A stretch of 64,000 bases of DNA. Source: Lonicera japonica. Taxonomy: Eukaryota > Streptophyta > Magnoliopsida > Dipsacales > Caprifoliaceae. The notes beneath the pieces were generated by a model, which saw only the letters and a program-made list of their open reading frames with translations, ran no database searches and was not told the DNA's origin. Positions 1-11,660 of this stretch are shown here, piece by piece. Location of the stretch: contig CM038465.1 in the NCBI GenBank assembly GCA_021464415.1, forward strand, positions 19,995,839 to 20,059,838, read 5' to 3'. The translations under genes were made by a program, and so were the position numbers. Numbering within the stretch: position 1 is the stretch's first letter; the number at the start of each line of letters is the position of its first letter.

Positions 1-333
1 TCAAAAGCTCAAGGCGCACCAAGGCGCCAAGGTCCCTGGAGCCTAGGCGCAAGGCGCAGGCGCGCGCCTTTTCGAAGTAAGGCGCACCCTTATACAAAAA
101 CTTAAAATATATTATTCTACTCATAATTTGTACCACCTACTCTAATGTCATACAATCTAGAGGTAAATAAGTCATCAAATTAAAATCTAAATAAGAAACA
201 AGTCCTCATGGATCAAAGTCATTAACTTAATAACACAATATAATAACAAGTCATCAAGTCTCATAATAATTCTAGGCATAATAAAATAAAGTAAGTCATA
301 GCATAATATAATTAAGTCATAAATCATCATCAT

Positions 334-2945
334 CTAAATGATCTCTTCATCCTCATCATTTTGGTTGGAGACCACAACATAAGGCTCATCAACATAATCT
401 TGAAAGTCATCTTCAATTGGATTTGAATCATCATCTTCATCCATGAGATGATTGACATGTGAGCTTGATTCGAGATTGACACCATGTGAAGTTGAACTAA
501 TTGATCTTCTTGAAGCACCTCCTCGAGCTCCTCCTCTTTGAGTTGACTTTGACCTTGAATTGTAAGCTGGCTCTCCCGCTCCCGCAGCACGAGCAACTTC
601 TCGCCACGTGAGATCTTCATCACTAAAAACATATTCATTCTCTGCATCATTCTCTTCATTCACCATTCCAAGCAACCACTCATTACTATCATCAATGTCA
701 TCTAAAATAATGGGATCAATGGTGTCCCTCAACTTATATCTACGCCTCAATGCCCGATTATACTTAACAAACACCAAATCATTCAAACGTTGTTGAGATA
801 GCCTATTTCTCTTTTTGCTATGAAGCTGCATTTACATATAAATAAGTATAAATAACAAATTATACTAAAAAAATAAATAATAGTAATAATAATAAATATT
901 AATCTACTTACATGCTCGAAAACACTCCAATTCCTCTCACAACCAGATGCACTACAAGTAAGGCTAAGAACCTTGATAGCAAATTTTTGCAAGTTCGGCG
1001 TTGAACCTCCATAAGAAGACCACCACTCGACTACAAATAATAAATTAATAAATAATAAAAACTTGGCTAAAATAAGAAAATTAATATAAAATAAAAAATA
1101 AAAATAATACCTGGCCCCCTAGTTGATCTTTGTCTAATTGCCATAGGCAACCCAAAGAGACCGTCAGCTTCCTTATACTTGACCAATTCATCGGAAAGTA
1201 TATCTTGTAATTTAGGACATGGGACCAACTTTTGAATGCATTTATACAACCCATCTAACACTTCATCATCATTCATTATTCTATCAGAGTTTGGATAAAA
1301 ATATTCCGGGTTAAGGTAATACCCGGCTGCATGCAAAGGCCGATGAAGTTGCACATTCCATCTTTCATCAATAATTTTGAACACTTCTTTGTACCTAAGT
1401 TCTTGATTATCAAATGATTTGGCAATAGCTTCTTTGGCTCTATCCATAGCCTCATAAATGTATCCCATAGGTGGCTTTTTTTCACCATCAACCAAACGAA
1501 GCACCCGCACTAAAGGACCTGACACTTTGAGCCCGAAAACGACATTGTTCCAAAAAGATGGCATTAAAATAATTTCTAGCGCTCGTTTGCCTTGAGGCTC
1601 CTTTGACCATTTGCTATTTGTCCAATCTTCTGATGTAAACATTCTTTTCAAATTATTCTTCTGTTCATGTATCCTCGACAAAGTGATGAAGGCTGTCGCA
1701 AATCGAGTTTTTGCCGGCCGAAGCAATTCCTTTTTGTTGGTAAACTTTCTCATCATGTCCACCACACCCGAACGGCAATAAATATAACCGGTCAAAAATA
1801 TTGCCCTTTGGAAGGTCTTTTTCATGTTGTTTAACTTGAATATATCTTCCAACATCAAATCCAAACAATGGGCGGCACATGGACTCCAATACAAGTGCGG
1901 GTATTTCGCCTCCAATAATCTCCCTATTCAAAAACATTTATTAGAAAATACTTATTAGATATTTAATTAAAAACAAACTCTTTTACAAATTCAAAAGTAT
2001 CTTACCGGCCAATACATTAGAAGATGCACTATCCGTGACAATCTGCACCACCTTAGATGGCCCAATCTTTTCCACAAAATTTCTAAGTAACTCGAACATC
2101 TTCTCTCCGGTTTTTGAATAAGAAGAAGCATCCACAGATTCAATAAACATACTTCCTTTTGGAGAATTCACCAAAAAGTTTATCAATGTTCTTTCCCTCT
2201 TATCTTTCCACCCGTCCGCCATAATGGAACACCCGTTTTTTTCCCATGCTTGTTCATGATCTTTCATTGCCTCTCGGGTAGTGTCCACCTCTTTTTTGAG
2301 TAAAGGAACTCTCAACTCATGATAACTAGGAGGCTTCATGCCTGGGCCATACTGTCCAATTGCTTCGATCATTGCACCAAAGCTTTCATACTTTGCTGCA
2401 TTAAAAGGGATCCCCGCATCATAGAACCACCTTGCTACCTGCGTGCAAGCTCGATCCCTTAGCTCCTTTTTTGCAGCAGTATTGATGTCTAATCTCATTT
2501 GCTGGCCTTTCCTTTTTTGCACCACCGCCTCAGGATCGGGTGTAAAATAACAATCCATCGGTCCCTTTTGTTTTGGACCTTTCGACGTATTACTCCCTCG
2601 ATGCGAACTTCCCGTTTGTTGCCGTTTGCTAGAAACTTCCATAATTTCATCCTCCTCGTCCTCATCATTCCCAACGCCAATATCATCATAATCTGGAATC
2701 ATGTTCATATTATCCTTTTGTTGCTTCCGTTGATCAAATCGTTCTCTAATTTCTTTTCTAACATCATCGGGACATTTTGGGCAAATTTTGGCGTTCCTAA
2801 AACCACCAATAAGATGTTGTTTTGCCCGATATATGCCACCCGTCAAAATTTTTCCACAAAAAGTACAAATAGTCGTATTTTTATCTTCGGGATTCTTTGT
2901 AGTGAAATATGCCCATGCCGGATCTTTTCTCGTATCACTAGTCAT
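334..2945 (-). CDS. hAT transposase, four exons, 787 aa, apparently intact
   Basis: Exons by splice signals are 2945-2006, 1923-1111, 1030-912 and 825-334. They total 2364 nt, keep frame at all three junctions and end in one stop. The donors read GTAAG, GTATT and GTAAGT and each acceptor ends in AG. Domains in order are an N-terminal BED zinc finger (CTFCGK...RAKQHL, about residues 25-65), an acidic linker, DUF659 (about 200-320, with VTDSASSNVLAG crossing intron 1), the catalytic middle region (WSPCAAHCLDLMLEDI) and the C-terminal hAT dimerisation region (WWSSYGGSTPNLQKFAIKVL, SGCERNWSVFEH). An acidic tail ends the protein. The length is normal for plant hAT transposases. Such enzymes bind the terminal and subterminal repeats and cut and paste the element. 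No stop or frameshift was found, so activity is possible but not shown. A domesticated host gene is less likely because matching element ends are present. Confidence 0.88.
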
Positions 2946-3087
2946 TGAACTTTATCTAATGACAAAAAGAGAATATAACTTAGATTAAGAATGTAGTGTT
3001 ATTAAACACTCACTGCCAAGCAATACAATAGCCCCTAACATTTTATTAAAAAATAACCCTTAACATTATATCATTTATAATGCATTT

Positions 3088-3575
3088 ATAATTCTGAAAA
3101 AAATTATATATATCATTTATAATTTAATAATTCTGTAATGTATATATATTATTTATAATTTAATAATTCTGAAAAAAAAATATAATTCTGGAATATATAT
3201 ATATTATTTATATTTAATAATTCTGAAAAAAATATAATTCTGGAAAATATATATATTATTTATAATTTAATAATTCTATTCTAGAATATATATGGATATA
3301 TATTATTTATAATTTAATAATTCTATTCTAGAATATATATGGATATATATTATTTATAATTTAATAATTCTGAAAAAAATATAATTCTGGAAAATATATT
3401 ATATATATTATTTATAATTTAATAATTCTGAAAAAAATATAATTCTGGAAAATATATTATATATATATTATTTATAATTTAATAATTCTGAAAAAATTAA
3501 TAATTCTAGAATATATATATATTATTTATAATTTAATAATTCTAGAAAATATATATATATAATAAATTATCTATA
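3088..3575. repeat. AT-rich tandem array in the hAT leader
   Basis: At least seven imperfect copies of a unit of roughly 50-60 bp. Each contains ATAATTCTG, an A-run, a TATATA stretch and TTTATAATTTAATAATTCT. Some copies have ATTCTAGAATATAT instead. The array lies upstream of the transposase start. Confidence 0.8.
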
Positions 3576-3807
3576 TCACTTATGACTTATCTATAAAAAA
3601 GGGGCATATTTATACCACGTGAGAAGTGAGAGCAGAAATCCTCACGGTGAGGGTTTAGAAAAGGGGCAATATAACGACAGAAGTCCCAGAAGAACGAAGC
3701 AGCGAAGAAGAACGAAGAACAGAAAAAAGAAATAGCAGCGAAGAAGAACGACGAGAAGGAAGAAGAAGAAGAAGATACCTGTTGAAGATCGGCGTGATTC
3801 GTGAAAT

Positions 3808-3876
3808 GATCGACGAGGTGAACGACGAACGATCGACGAGGTGAACGACGAACGATCGACGAGGTGAACGACGAAC
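3808..3876. repeat. 23-bp minisatellite, three copies
   Basis: Three consecutive copies of a 23-bp unit beginning GATCGACGAGGTGAACG, at 3808-3830, 3831-3853 and 3854-3876. It lies between the hAT terminus and the transposase start, in the probable promoter or leader. Confidence 0.85.
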
Positions 3877-4329
3877 GAGCAAGAGAAGTTTGAGACGGCG
3901 TGAAACTAAGGTGAGTAGTAGGGATTTAGGGTTTTTACGTATAAACGAAACGTCGACCTTCAAACGAAACGGTCCCGTTTAGATAAAAAAAAAAAAAATA
4001 GCCAAAACATTAAAAAGAAAAAAAAAACGTCGACCTTCAAAAATCCACGCCTTGATGCGCCTGGAGCCTTGAGCCTAGGCGCAAAAAGCCCTCGCCTTTT
4101 CGAATGGGATGCGCCTAGTAGGAAGCGACTCCCCACTACTGCGCCTGGAGGCGCCTGGAGCCTAGGCGCGCGCCTAGGCGCGCTTTTGACAACTATGCGT
4201 GGGGGGTTAGATACAAAGATTGGGCCTTTCTTCCTTCCATGGGAAAGTAAGGTGGGGGGGGGGGGGGGGTGTTTGATTTTAATTATTTGGGATGTGAAAG
4301 TTCTATCGGGGAAAGAGTGTATTTAGAGG

Positions 4330-5123
4330 GGAGTTCAAGCTGAAACCATTACAAGGGGAGGGATCGTGGCTGACAGGAGTCTATGGGCCATGTAGATATA
4401 GGGAGAGAGGTTTTGGGAGGAGTTAGCATATCTAAGCGGGGTATGCGGGAACATATGGTGCTTGGGAGGGGATTTCAATATTATTCGATTTCCGTCCGAA
4501 AAAAGAGGGCAACTCGGGAAGGAAGTATGAAGAAATTCGATACCTTTATGAGAGACTCATAGTTGAATGATCCAGGCATGAGCAATGCTAACTTCACCTG
4601 CTTAAACGAGAATACATATTCTAGACTAGATAGATTCTTATTTTCTTCAGATTGGGAGGACTTCGTATTGGTTAGACAGGAGGCGCTCATTAGAGTGATG
4701 TTACACCACTTCCCATTGATCTTGGATAACAATCCTTTTCGGTGGGGACCGACTCCATTTCGATTCGAGAATGTGTGGCGAAGTCATGCGGAATTTCTGG
4801 GAAAATTCAAAGAGTGGTGGGAGGAGTGTTCGGTTAGCAGATGGGAAGGTTATAATTTCATAAAGAAGTTGGATCTCGTGAAAGTGAGAATAAAACAATG
4901 GAACATATTAGTCTTCGGCGATATTAGAGTAAGGAAGGGGAAAGTTCTTAAAAGAATTCAAGAGATTGATGATGGGGAGTTAAGGGGGTCAATTGGGGTG
5001 GAAATGGTGGAGGAAAGAAGAAAATTAAAGGAGGAGTTGGATGAAATTCTGTTAAAGGAAGAAATCTCTTGGAATCAAAAGGCGAAGGTTAAGGGGGTGA
5101 AAGAGTGGGATACGAATTCTATA
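4330..5123 (+). pseudogene. LINE ORF2 endonuclease end and linker to RT
   Basis: Translated pieces show the apurinic endonuclease-like motifs of plant L1 ORF2: GVYGPC...ERGFWEEL, WCLGGDFNIIRFPSEKR and SRLDRFLFSSDWE. The usual linker before the reverse transcriptase follows (ISWNQKAKVKGVKEWDTNS). Frame breaks and stops occur near 4525-4565. The coding sequence stops abruptly at 5123, where the poly(T) of the nested minus-strand LINE begins, and resumes at 8314. Confidence 0.75.
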
Positions 5124-5226
5124 TTTTTTTTGATAAGAAACGAAAGATTTTATTGCTAGTCAAAGAAAGTTACATCAAAGAAAAGCAATAAAGATAGCAA
5201 TGGATGAAAAGATCACTACAGAAATG

Positions 5227-5919
5227 TTACAACTCAACCCAAAACTGCAAAAATAAACCAATCAGGCTAAAAAAACTACAACAATCCAACTCAAATAAAA
5301 GCCTATCAGTACTATCAAATAAATTAGCTGCTCTAGCCCAAAGACCAATCAAGAATCTCAAGTGATCCCACAAGCTAGATACTGATCTATAACAATCTTC
5401 AAAATTTCTCTTATTTCTCTCTAGCCATATTGCCCGTGTTGCTGCCATCACTATCACCTTCCACAGATGCCCAGCTTTTGCACTGCTAAAGCTCCATTCT
5501 AGCCCAATCAAATCTACCCATTTTTTAGGGACAGCCCCTATCAACCCAAATGCCTTGAACAACCTAGCCCAAATTCCCCATGCATAGTTACAATGGAGCA
5601 AAATGTGATCAATCCCTTTGAAACCTTCTTTACACAAAATACACCAAGACGGAGATAAACACATGGATGGCCTCCTCTCTTGAAAAACGTCACAAGTGTT
5701 CACTATTCCTCTTAATACAAGCCAAGCAAAGACCTTAGCTTTGGAAGGGACTTTTCCTTTCCAAATGAAGTTATACTGATGTGGAGTGATTGAGGGCGAT
5801 GAATGAGATAGTGTTTCAAAAAAGGACTTCCAAGAAAATTCACCTGAAGAGTGAGCAACCCATACCCGTTTATCAAATGAATTTTGGTTTAGATTTAAGC
5901 CATGAGTCAAACCAAACAA
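5227..5919 (-). pseudogene. LINE ORF2 C-terminus, RT zinc-binding domain
   Basis: This is the C-terminal part of a plant LINE ORF2. It shows the zf-RVT region with FIWKGKVPSKAKVFAWLVLR, then CILCKEGFKGIDHILLHC, where the Cys/Cys/His/Cys set is intact, then a Trp-rich tail (AIWLERNKRNFEDC). It ends with a natural stop 96 bp before the poly(A). Upstream, 5920-6257 is the same ORF with frame breaks. The nearly identical tail at 7642-7903 shows that the family was active more than once here. Confidence 0.8.
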
Positions 5920-6257
5920 AGAAACATACTCATCGACCTCCCAATCAAGGAAGGACCTACGAAATGAAAGGTTCCACGAATACTCTAAATGGGATGACCA
6001 GAAGATTACCGAATGAATGGTCGCATTTTGATCACAAGAAATCCTATATAATCTAGGGAAACTAATTTTGAGTGGGTTATCCCCTACCCATGAATCCTCC
6101 CAGAGCGGATTCTCTCCCCATTTCCCATAACCAATTTAATATGTTGCTCAAAGTCACTCCACACCCTTGAAATAGACTTCCAAGGAGCACGAAGAGAGCC
6201 ATTAATGTCATGTGAAGAGTCCCACCCATTCGGATGAGAGCCATACTTGCTATAATC

Positions 6258-6943
6258 CAATGTTCTAAAAATCGCTAGGCGCTCCTAGGTCGGCGAGGGG
6301 GGGCCTAGCGCCTAGAGGATTAATCGGGGATTAATCGGTCAAACGATTTTCTATTAAAAATATTATTTTAGGTAACATAATACTAACAAAACATAATATA
6401 TCTTTCAAATTAATATTAATTTTCTAACATCCAACTAATAAAACATACATTACAAAAAAGTCAAAACTTTAAAAGCATAAATAATTAAAATTAGTAAAAA
6501 GAAAGTAAATAAGGGTGAAACTACAAATAACTAAAAATATAAGGGGTGAAAATAATAATAAAACTTAATAAACCAAAGACCAAACCTAATACTCCGTATA
6601 TATCATCTCTTTCCCCGTCAAACACCCATTCCGCAGCAACCATCAAAACAAAACCCTAAACCCGAGCTCTCAGCCCCAACCCATCTCAGCTTCGACGATT
6701 TCTAGATAACTTCACAGGTACGATACTCTCTCTCTCTATCTATCTCCGTCTCTCTCCATCTCAATCTCCTTCTCTCTTCCACGTCTCAGCTAACCAGAGG
6801 AAAAATCGGCGCCTGGACGAAAAATCGACGCCTGATCGGTGCCTAATCACCCCGGCGCCTAAACAAAACGACTAGCCCTAGGCCGGGCGGGGGAGCCCTG
6901 ATTTCCGCCTAATCGCCGCCTAGGCGCGATTTTTAGAACACTG
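6258..6943. mobile_element. hAT-type MITE, 686 bp, with perfect 8-bp TSD
   Basis: The termini are CAATGTTCTAAAAATCGC and, inverted, CAGTGTTCTAAAAATCGC. The target duplication CTATAATC is at 6250-6257 and 6944-6951. Subterminal sequence is rich in GCGCCTAGG and GGCGCCTA. The interior has no coding capacity and contains a CT-rich microsatellite near 6725-6760. The 8-bp duplication and subterminal repeats fit a non-autonomous hAT. Its terminal repeat differs from the big hAT at 1-4196, so that element is probably not its direct parent. Confidence 0.92.
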
Positions 6944-7046
6944 CTATAATCGCATGCCAAAGTGAATCACTTTCAAGTGGGAACCGCCAAAGTCATTTAC
7001 CTAGCAATGCCTTATTCCTTTAAATTAAGTTTCCCACGCCAAGCCC

Positions 7047-8313
7047 TCAATCTATCTTAGATCTCGAAACAACCTCCCAATTCACAAGATGATCTTTTTT
7101 TCCTTCCCCTCTTCCTTCCCAAAGGAAGTCCCTCATTAACTTTTCCAAAATTGATGCTACTTTTTGGGGAATTTTGAAAATAGAAAGGTAGTAAATTGGA
7201 ATACTCCCCAAAACTGATTGAAGCAAAGTTAATCTTCCCCCCTTTGAAAGGCATCCTTTATGCCACCCATCAACTCTTTTTGAGACTCGTTCTATAACAG
7301 GGTTCCAAAACTCAATGTTATTGGGATTACCACCTAACGGTAAACCCAAATAGCTAAGAGGCCATTCCCCACACCCGCACCCAAGCATATTTGCAATTTC
7401 GAACAACTGTGATGGAGCTAAATTCAGCCCCACCACTATGCTTTTTCCCATGTTGATTTTTAGACCCGATACCAATGAGACTACCTTAAGCACCCCAGCC
7501 AAATTATCAGCCACAAGACTATCATTTGGAATAAAGAAGATGCTATCATCAGCAAATTGCAAATGAGAAATTTCAGTTTTATTATGTCCAATTTCAAAAC
7601 CCTTAACGACCTTCTCACATGCTCTTTTCATTAACCTACTTGAAATGGGTAGATTTGATTGGGTTGGAATGGAGCTTTAGCAGTGCAAAAGCTGGGAACC
7701 TGTGGAAGGTGACAGTGATGGCAGTAGCATGGGCAATATGGCTAGAGAGAAACAAGAGAGTTTTTGAAGATTGTTACAGATCGGTATCTAGCTTGTGGGA
7801 TCACTTGAGATTCCTGATTGGTCTTTGGGCTAGGGCTGCTAATTTATTTGATAGTACTGATAGGCTTTTATTTGATTTGGATTGTTGTAGTTTTTTGGCC
7901 TGATTGGTTTATTCTTGTTGTTGGGTTGAGTTGTAACATTTATGTAGTGGTTTTCTCATCCACTGCTATCTTTATTGCTTTTCTTTGATGTAACTTTCTT
8001 TGTGGAGCAATAAATTCTTTCGTTTCTTATCAAAAAAAAAATTAACCTACTTAAGACATCTGCCACTAATATGAAAAAAAACGGGGATAGTGGATCCCCT
8101 TGACGTAACCCCCTCGAAGCCCCAAAAAGCCCACTTGGTTTCCCGTTAATCATAACCGAGAAATTAACCGAAGAGAGACACCCTCTAATCCAACTTCTCC
8201 ATCTTCTCCCAAACCCTTTTTTATCCAAAACGAAATCCAAAAAATCCCAATTAATATGGTCATACGCCTTTTCAAAGTCTATTTTGAACACCACACCCTC
8301 TCTCTTATTTACC
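7047..8313 (-). pseudogene. LINE ORF2 reverse transcriptase, split
   Basis: Reading right to left, 8313-8053 encodes RT motifs ([36 protein letters not shown]). After an interruption by a LINE 3' end at 7642-8040, 7630-7047 continues with HLQFADDSIFFI, the catalytic FADD box, then SGLKINMGKS and WPLSYLGLPLGG. A further break joins it to the zinc-binding part, interrupted by the MITE. The conserved motifs show it was a functional RT before being broken. Confidence 0.8.
7642..8040 (+). mobile_element. 5'-truncated LINE 3' end with 12-bp TSD
   Basis: A 399-bp LINE tail ending in TTTCTTATC plus an A-run. The target duplication ATTAACCTACTT is at 7630-7641 and 8041-8052. It encodes the last about 85 residues of ORF2 (KWVDLIGLEWSFSSAKAG...) and closely matches the 3' end of the element it landed in, on the opposite strand. 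Confidence 0.92.
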
Positions 8314-10570
8314 CTATAGTGGAAAAGGAGGACGGGGTAATGGTGGTGGATGAGGCTGAAATAGAGAGAGTTGTTTAGCTTCTTCTCGAAATTATATTCA
8401 ACTGAGAGGAGGTCCAGTGTGGGATTTGAGGATTTAGATTGCTCTCTGATTGATGCCATGCAGGGAATGGTTAGAAAGACCGTTTGAAGAGAAGGAGATT
8501 AAGGAGGCCATAGACGCGTGTGAGGGTAACAAAGCACCTGGCCCAAATGGATATACAACAGAAGTGTTCAAGAAAGGCTGGGATATTATCAAAGGAGATG
8601 TGATGAAGGTGTTTAAGGAGTTCTATGAGCATGGGGTGGTTAATGCGCGCACTAATGCAACATACATTTGCCTTATTCCGAAGAAGATTGCTTCACTTAA
8701 GCTTAAGGATTATAGACCGATAAGTCTTGTCACTAGTCTTTATAAGTTATTGGCCAAGGTCTTATCTATAAGGTTAAGGGAGGTGTTGGCTGACACAGTG
8801 GGAGAGGCACAAGGAGCTTTTATTAAGGGTCGACAAATTCTAAACTTAGTGTTAATCACCAATGAAGGGGTGGAGGAGTGTCGGGTAAGGAAAGAGGAAG
8901 GGGTGGTGTTGAAAATCGATTTCGAAAAGGCATACGATCGTGTAGAGTGGGATTTTATCGATCATGTGCACGATAAAAAGGGGTTTAGGGGGAGATGGAG
9001 GAGATGGATCATGGGATGCTTGTCTTCGGTCAATTTCTCAGTCATAATGAATGGTAAGCCAAGGGGTCATTTTAAGGCGTATCGGGATTTAAGGCAAGGA
9101 GATCCTCTTTCGCCATTCCTCTTTGTAATGGTGGCGGATGACCTACATAGGTTGGTTGAAAGGGCAAAAGTACGGGGCTTAGTAGAAGGGTTTCACATTG
9201 AAAGAGATGGAGTAAGCCTCTCGCATTTACAATTTGCTGATGATACGGTCCTCTTCTTATCTAATAATATGGAGAAAATCCGTAACCTTACAAGCATTTT
9301 GGATATATTTGGTTATGCTTCGGGGATGAAGATTAATTTAGCTAAAACTAAAGTGGTGGGTATCAACATGGAGGAGTAAGAAATGAGGCATATAGGTTTT
9401 GAGATCAGGTGTGAGGCTGGCGCATGGCCCTTGTCATATTTGGGTCTTCCATTGGGTGATATTCCGAGATCAATTAGATTTTGGAGTCCGGTGGTGGAGA
9501 AAATCAGTAAGCGGCTAGATGGTTAGTGGAAGGGATGTCTTTCCAGAGGTGGAAACTCACACTTGTTCATTTGGTTCTTGAAAGCATCCCCATCTATTAT
9601 CTTTCTCTTTTCAAAATCCCAGTGGCGGTGGCAAAAATTATAAAAAAGATGATTAGGAATTGTCTATGGGTGGGTGAAGGTGTGTAAAAGCAAGAGGAGA
9701 GGTGGGTTGGGAATCGGGAACATCGTTAGTAGGAATGATGCTTTTTTGGGTAAATGGATTTGGAGGTTTCCTACGGAGCCGAACGCGTTTTGGCATTTGA
9801 TTATAAAAAGTAAATATGGTATTCAAGATAATGGATGGGATACTAACGTGGTGGTAAGAGGCATGCACAGAAGTCCATGAAAGGCTATCTCACAAGGCAT
9901 CGAAGGCTTTGTTAGAAATACTACTAGATATAAGGTGGGGGATGGGGCAAGAACTCGGTTTTGGGCTGATCCATGGGCGAGTAACACATCTTTGGCAGCC
10001 TTATTTCTAAGACTAGAATTGCTAGTTCTCCAAATGCCACAGTTAGGGCCAATGTGTTGTGGGGGGCTGATTCCTCTTATACGTGGGATATCACTTTCCG
10101 TAGAAATTTCAATGATACCTAAATGAATGAGTTCATGGACTTGATGGGGTTATTGAATAATTGGAGGTTAGATAGGGTCGAGTGCGACTCTAGATTGTGG
10201 GTGGGCGAAAAGAATGGTGCTTTCTCGACTAAATCGTATTTTAATATTATATCAAATTCCTAGGAGGTTGATTTCATGCCTCATAGCATGGTTTGGAAAG
10301 GTTGCATACCTCATAAAGTGAAGGTCCTAGCATGGCTGTCTGTGTGGAAGAAAGTTAACACGGCAAATGTTTTGCAACAACGGAAACCGTTCCTTCAGAT
10401 ATCGCCTGCTTGGTGTGCTATGTGTAAAATGGGGGAAGAGACGGTGGATCATTTATTGTTAAATAGTCCAATTGCGCAATATATTTGGGATAATGTTCGA
10501 AGGGAGTTGGGGCTAATTACAGTTTTCACAAAATCATGGCAGAGTCTACTTTTGATCAGTTGGTAGATCA
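8314..10570 (+). pseudogene. LINE ORF2 reverse transcriptase and zinc-binding domain
   Basis: This continues the outer LINE. From 8450 to 9379 a 309-aa reading frame carries the RT fingers and palm: [66 protein letters not shown] and LQFADDTVLFLSN (catalytic FADD). A stop at 9377-9379 is followed by WPLSYLGLPLGD, the thumb region with further stops, and at 10276-10566 the zinc-binding region (MVWKGCIPHKVKVLAWL, CAMCKMGEETVDHLLL, in which the Cys expected before AQYIWD appears to be Ser-Pro). It is not functional. Confidence 0.8.
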
Positions 10571-10996
10571 AGGGAAGCCGTAAGAAGGTTAAAATTTTAT
10601 GGAGATGTTGTTTGGCAGTGATGTGGTGCATATGGAAGGAAAGAAATTCAAGAATTTTCAAGGACAAGGTAGTAACAGCAGGTGAACTATGGAGTAGAGT
10701 TAAGGCATGAGCATCTCTATGGGCTTTTTTGTCAGATGCCTTTGGAGCGTATTCCATTACAGATATTTCATGGGACTGGGCAACGGTTTTGGGATAGTTC
10801 TTTTGTGGGATAGGCCCTACTGATACGGGGGGCATAGGATTAGTAGTGTGTCGTGCGACTTGATTTTTTGATGTTCTTTTTGTGCTATTGTGCATTTGTA
10901 TTGCTGTCTTCGGTGGTCTTCTTGTCCTTTATTTCTTGTATTCTCTTTCTTATCAATATAAGTTTTCGTTTCTGATCAAAAAAAAAAAAAAAAAAA

Positions 10997-11660
10997 GATG
11001 CTTTGATGATATAAAACTTCTGGAAATTCCTAATATTGCTGCTCCTCGATTGGATTATAAACCATGGGTTCTTGTTAGATGGAGTTGCCCAGGAGCAGGT
11101 AGATATAAATTGAATACTGATGGCTGTTGTAAAGGGAATCCAGGAGAGGGGGGAGGTGGTAGTATCTTAAGAGAGTTCTGGAGAAGTCATTTTTGCTCAA
11201 GCTGATTTTTACGGAACTATGACTAGTTCTATTGCTGAGACAAGCTTTGTTACAAGGTTTAGAACTTTGTAATGATGAGTGAATTACTGGGGTGGACATT
11301 GAAGTGGATTCATAAATGCTTGTGCAGGATATTACTAAGAAAATTGGTGTTCCATGGGCCATTGCTTACGAGATTCAATTGATTGAGGATCTTTTGCCGA
11401 AACTGAATTGCTCTGTCCAGCACATTTATAGAGAGGGGAAAAAAGCAGCAGATTTTCTTGCTAATGATGGTTTTCAAGAGAAGAGGAAGATTATTTTTTG
11501 TAGCAGTGATATGCCTAGAAAGCTCATAGGCATTACTAGAGTTGATAGGGCTGGTAATTCCTGATTTGAGAATTCTGAAGATGTAACTTTTCTTCTTTTC
11601 TTTTTCTGTGATCTAATAAATTTCCTAGGGGCTTTGCCTCCTTTGATTCAAAAAAAAAAA
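10997..11660 (+). pseudogene. LINE 3' end with RNase H domain
   Basis: 5'-truncated or interrupted LINE tail ending in an A-run at 11649-11660. It encodes a plant-type RNase H domain (RVT_3-like) in broken frames. These include CPGAGRYKLNTDGCCKGNPG with the first catalytic Asp, a middle piece with SSIAET, a GVDIEVDS-like stretch near 11290-11310 and, at 11316-11564, HIYREGKKAADFLANDG with the last Asp. It is a different LINE family from the one ending at 10996. No clear target duplication was found. Confidence 0.7.

Larger units (their letters stand above)
1..4196 (-). mobile_element. hAT DNA transposon, nearly complete
   Basis: Both ends carry GC-rich subterminal repeats built on GCGCCTAGGCGC and GGAGCCTAGGCGC (1-70 and 4050-4185). 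The right end reads, inverted, TTGTCAAAAGCGCG, and the window opens with TCAAAAGC, so only a few bases of the left terminal repeat are missing. The interior holds an intact four-exon transposase on the minus strand, an AT-rich tandem array and a short minisatellite in the presumed 5' leader. The 8-bp target duplication cannot be tested because the left flank lies outside the window. The sequence right of 4196 is LINE endonuclease sequence, so the element probably jumped into that LINE; this is inferred. Confidence 0.85.
5124..8313 (-). mobile_element. L1-like LINE, minus strand, 5'-truncated, nested
   Basis: The 3' poly(A) appears as a T-run at 5124-5131, followed by the family 3' end (AAACGAAAGA). 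The 5' end is truncated inside the reverse transcriptase at about 8313. The candidate target duplication CTATA is at 5119-5123 and 8314-8318; it is short, so only moderately convincing. It contains a hAT MITE (6258-6943) and a plus-strand LINE 3' end (7642-8040). Confidence 0.78.
4196..10996 (+). mobile_element. L1-like LINE, decayed and interrupted
   Basis: Plus-strand non-LTR retrotransposon. An endonuclease part (4330-5123) and a reverse transcriptase part (8314-10570) are separated by an opposite-strand LINE. The 3' end is at about 10979-10996, where TTTCTGATC is followed by a long A-run. The 5' end is hidden by the hAT element or lies left of the window. A run of 16 G at 4254-4269 lies in the endonuclease part. 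Confidence 0.8.

Noticed and set aside
3655..3963. A 102-aa Arg/Ser-rich frame in the hAT leader
   Set aside because: It arises from the 23-bp minisatellite and purine-rich leader; low complexity, no homology recognised.
4069..4326. Open frame across the hAT right end
   Set aside because: It crosses the transposon terminus and a 16-G run, so it is not a gene.
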